Made by a program: the position numbers and the translations under genes. Shown piece by piece: positions 6,128 through 6,432 of a DNA stretch of 6,432 nt; position 1 is the first letter of the stretch; the number at the start of each line of letters is the position of its first letter. Under the pieces are notes generated by a model that did not search any database, had not been told where the DNA came from, and saw only the letters and a program-made list of their open reading frames with translations. Source of the DNA: an uncultured Lachnospiraceae bacterium (GTDB lineage Bacteria; Bacillota; Clostridia; Lachnospirales; Lachnospiraceae). The stretch is from positions 1 through 6,432 of the forward strand of contig CAJUII010000142.1 of NCBI GenBank assembly GCA_910586405.1. Reading direction: 5' to 3'.

Positions 6128-6292
6128 CTAATCCTCTAAATCCTGCTGGATGATTTCCAGCATTTCCTTTATTAATTTGTCTTTTTCCTCAGCTGTCTCT
6201 GCCTCTAAAATTCTTTCCAGTTCTTTCTTATCCCGCCTTCTCATTGATTTATACTGACTATCTGTCATTCCTATATCCTGCATTACCTCCAT
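6128..6292 (-). CDS. Small hypothetical protein, 54 aa, charged and helical
   Basis: The product reads MEVMQDIGMTDSQYKSMRRR, then DKKELERILEAETAEEKDKL and IKEMLEIIQQDLED. The start at 6292 is chosen because AAAGGAG (6303-6309) lies 10 nt upstream; a TTG at 6316 would extend the frame by eight residues but would place that ribosome site inside the gene. The protein is highly charged and almost entirely predicted helix. The pattern MTDSQYK...L..I......EE...I..IL..I resembles small uncharacterised proteins common in Firmicutes mobile elements, but I cannot name a family. It is the first gene after the strong promoter at 6342-6370 and probably shares its transcript with the RHH gene. Confidence 0.65.
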   Translation of the reverse strand: MEVMQDIGMTDSQYKSMRRRDKKELERILEAETAEEKDKLIKEMLEIIQQDLED

Positions 6293-6341
6293 ATGTTGTA
6301 TTCTCCTTTCCGTCAAAGTCTTGCCTCTTTAACTATAATTT

Positions 6342-6370
6342 ATTATATACTTTTGTAGCTCAAAAGTCAA
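6342..6370 (-). promoter_or_regulatory. Near-consensus sigma-A promoter
   Basis: On the minus strand TTGACT (-35, 6365-6370) and TATAAT (-10, 6342-6347) are separated by exactly 17 bp. Transcription should start near 6335, leaving a leader of about 43 nt before the 54-aa gene. Only one base of twelve differs from consensus, so the promoter should be strong unless repressed. Confidence 0.85.
6349..6367. promoter_or_regulatory. Inverted repeat in promoter spacer, candidate operator
   Basis: ACTTTTG (6349-6355) and CAAAAGT (6361-6367) are perfect 7-bp arms around 5 nt. They fill the spacer and reach into the -35 box. A second symmetric element, TATAAT-TT-ATTATA (6334-6347), covers the -10 box and the likely start point. 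A repressor bound to the first repeat would occlude polymerase. The second repeat is pure A/T and could be chance. Confidence 0.6.
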
Positions 6371-6381
6371 TGCCTTTATCT

Positions 6382-6411
6382 GAACCACTACCGGCTAAAG
6401 CCGGTAGGTTC
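6382..6411. repeat. Bulged imperfect hairpin, IS200/IS605-end-like
   Basis: On the plus strand GAACC (6382-6386) pairs with GGTTC (6407-6411), and TACCGGC (6389-6395) pairs with GCCGGTA (6400-6406) around a TAAA loop. Two unpaired bases (AC, 6387-6388) form a bulge on one arm. Twelve base pairs with a small bulge resemble the asymmetric hairpins recognised by TnpA at IS200/IS605 ends. No T-run follows on either strand, which argues against a terminator. The transposase gene would be outside the window. Confidence 0.5.
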
Positions 6412-6416
6412 GGTGT

Positions 6417-6430
6417 GCTGCTAAAGCAGC
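6417..6430. repeat. Second hairpin with the same TAAA loop
   Basis: GCTGC (6417-6421) and GCAGC (6426-6430) form a 5-bp stem around TAAA. Loop and closing pair (C-TAAA-G) are the same as in the larger hairpin 6 nt away, suggesting one structured end or non-coding RNA scaffold continuing past the window. Confidence 0.45.
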
Positions 6431-6432
6431 CT

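Noticed and set aside
6382..6411. Rho-independent terminator at the right edge
   Set aside because: No T-run follows the stem on either strand, and the stem carries a bulge and lies just upstream of a promoter.

Overview
The window looks like part of a decayed or rearranged prophage of a low-to-moderate GC Firmicute, most likely a gut Clostridium of the Lachnospiraceae type. This rests on the style of the tail proteins, AGGAGG-like ribosome binding sites and AT-rich intergenic DNA; no taxonomic marker gene is present. Every credible gene is on the minus strand, so the genetic order runs from high to low coordinates.

Right part (about 5740-6432): two short imperfect hairpins at the right edge resemble the subterminal ends of an IS200/IS605-type element that would lie mostly outside the window. 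Next comes a near-consensus sigma-A promoter with an inverted repeat filling its spacer. It reads into a 54-aa hypothetical protein and a 53-aa ribbon-helix-helix (RHH) DNA-binding protein. Behind the RHH gene are a possible terminator, a pair of perfect ATGTTAACAT palindromes with centres 30 bp apart, and a convincing intrinsic terminator.

Central part (3605-5671): one 688-codon ORF begins as a phage HNH endonuclease of the kind normally found in front of the terminase genes. After about 86 residues it becomes, without a stop or frame change, the middle and C-terminal part of a tape measure protein. The terminase, portal, capsid, head-tail connector, major tail and tape-measure N-terminal coding regions that normally lie between these two points are absent. 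The simplest reading is an in-frame deletion of most of the late operon, or an assembly chimera with the same layout. I consider this the most notable feature of the window.

Left part (1-3605): a tightly packed tail-tip module follows in normal siphophage order. It holds a distal tail protein (Dit), a tail-associated hub protein (Tal), a PKD-like plus leucine-rich-repeat tail protein with 27-residue repeats, a 67-aa unknown, and the start of a minor structural or fibre protein that runs off the left edge. Stop/start overlaps (TGATG, 14 nt, TAATG) suggest a translationally coupled operon. With no head genes and a truncated tape measure, the visible locus cannot make a normal virion unless the missing parts are elsewhere. 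The tail-tip genes themselves look intact.
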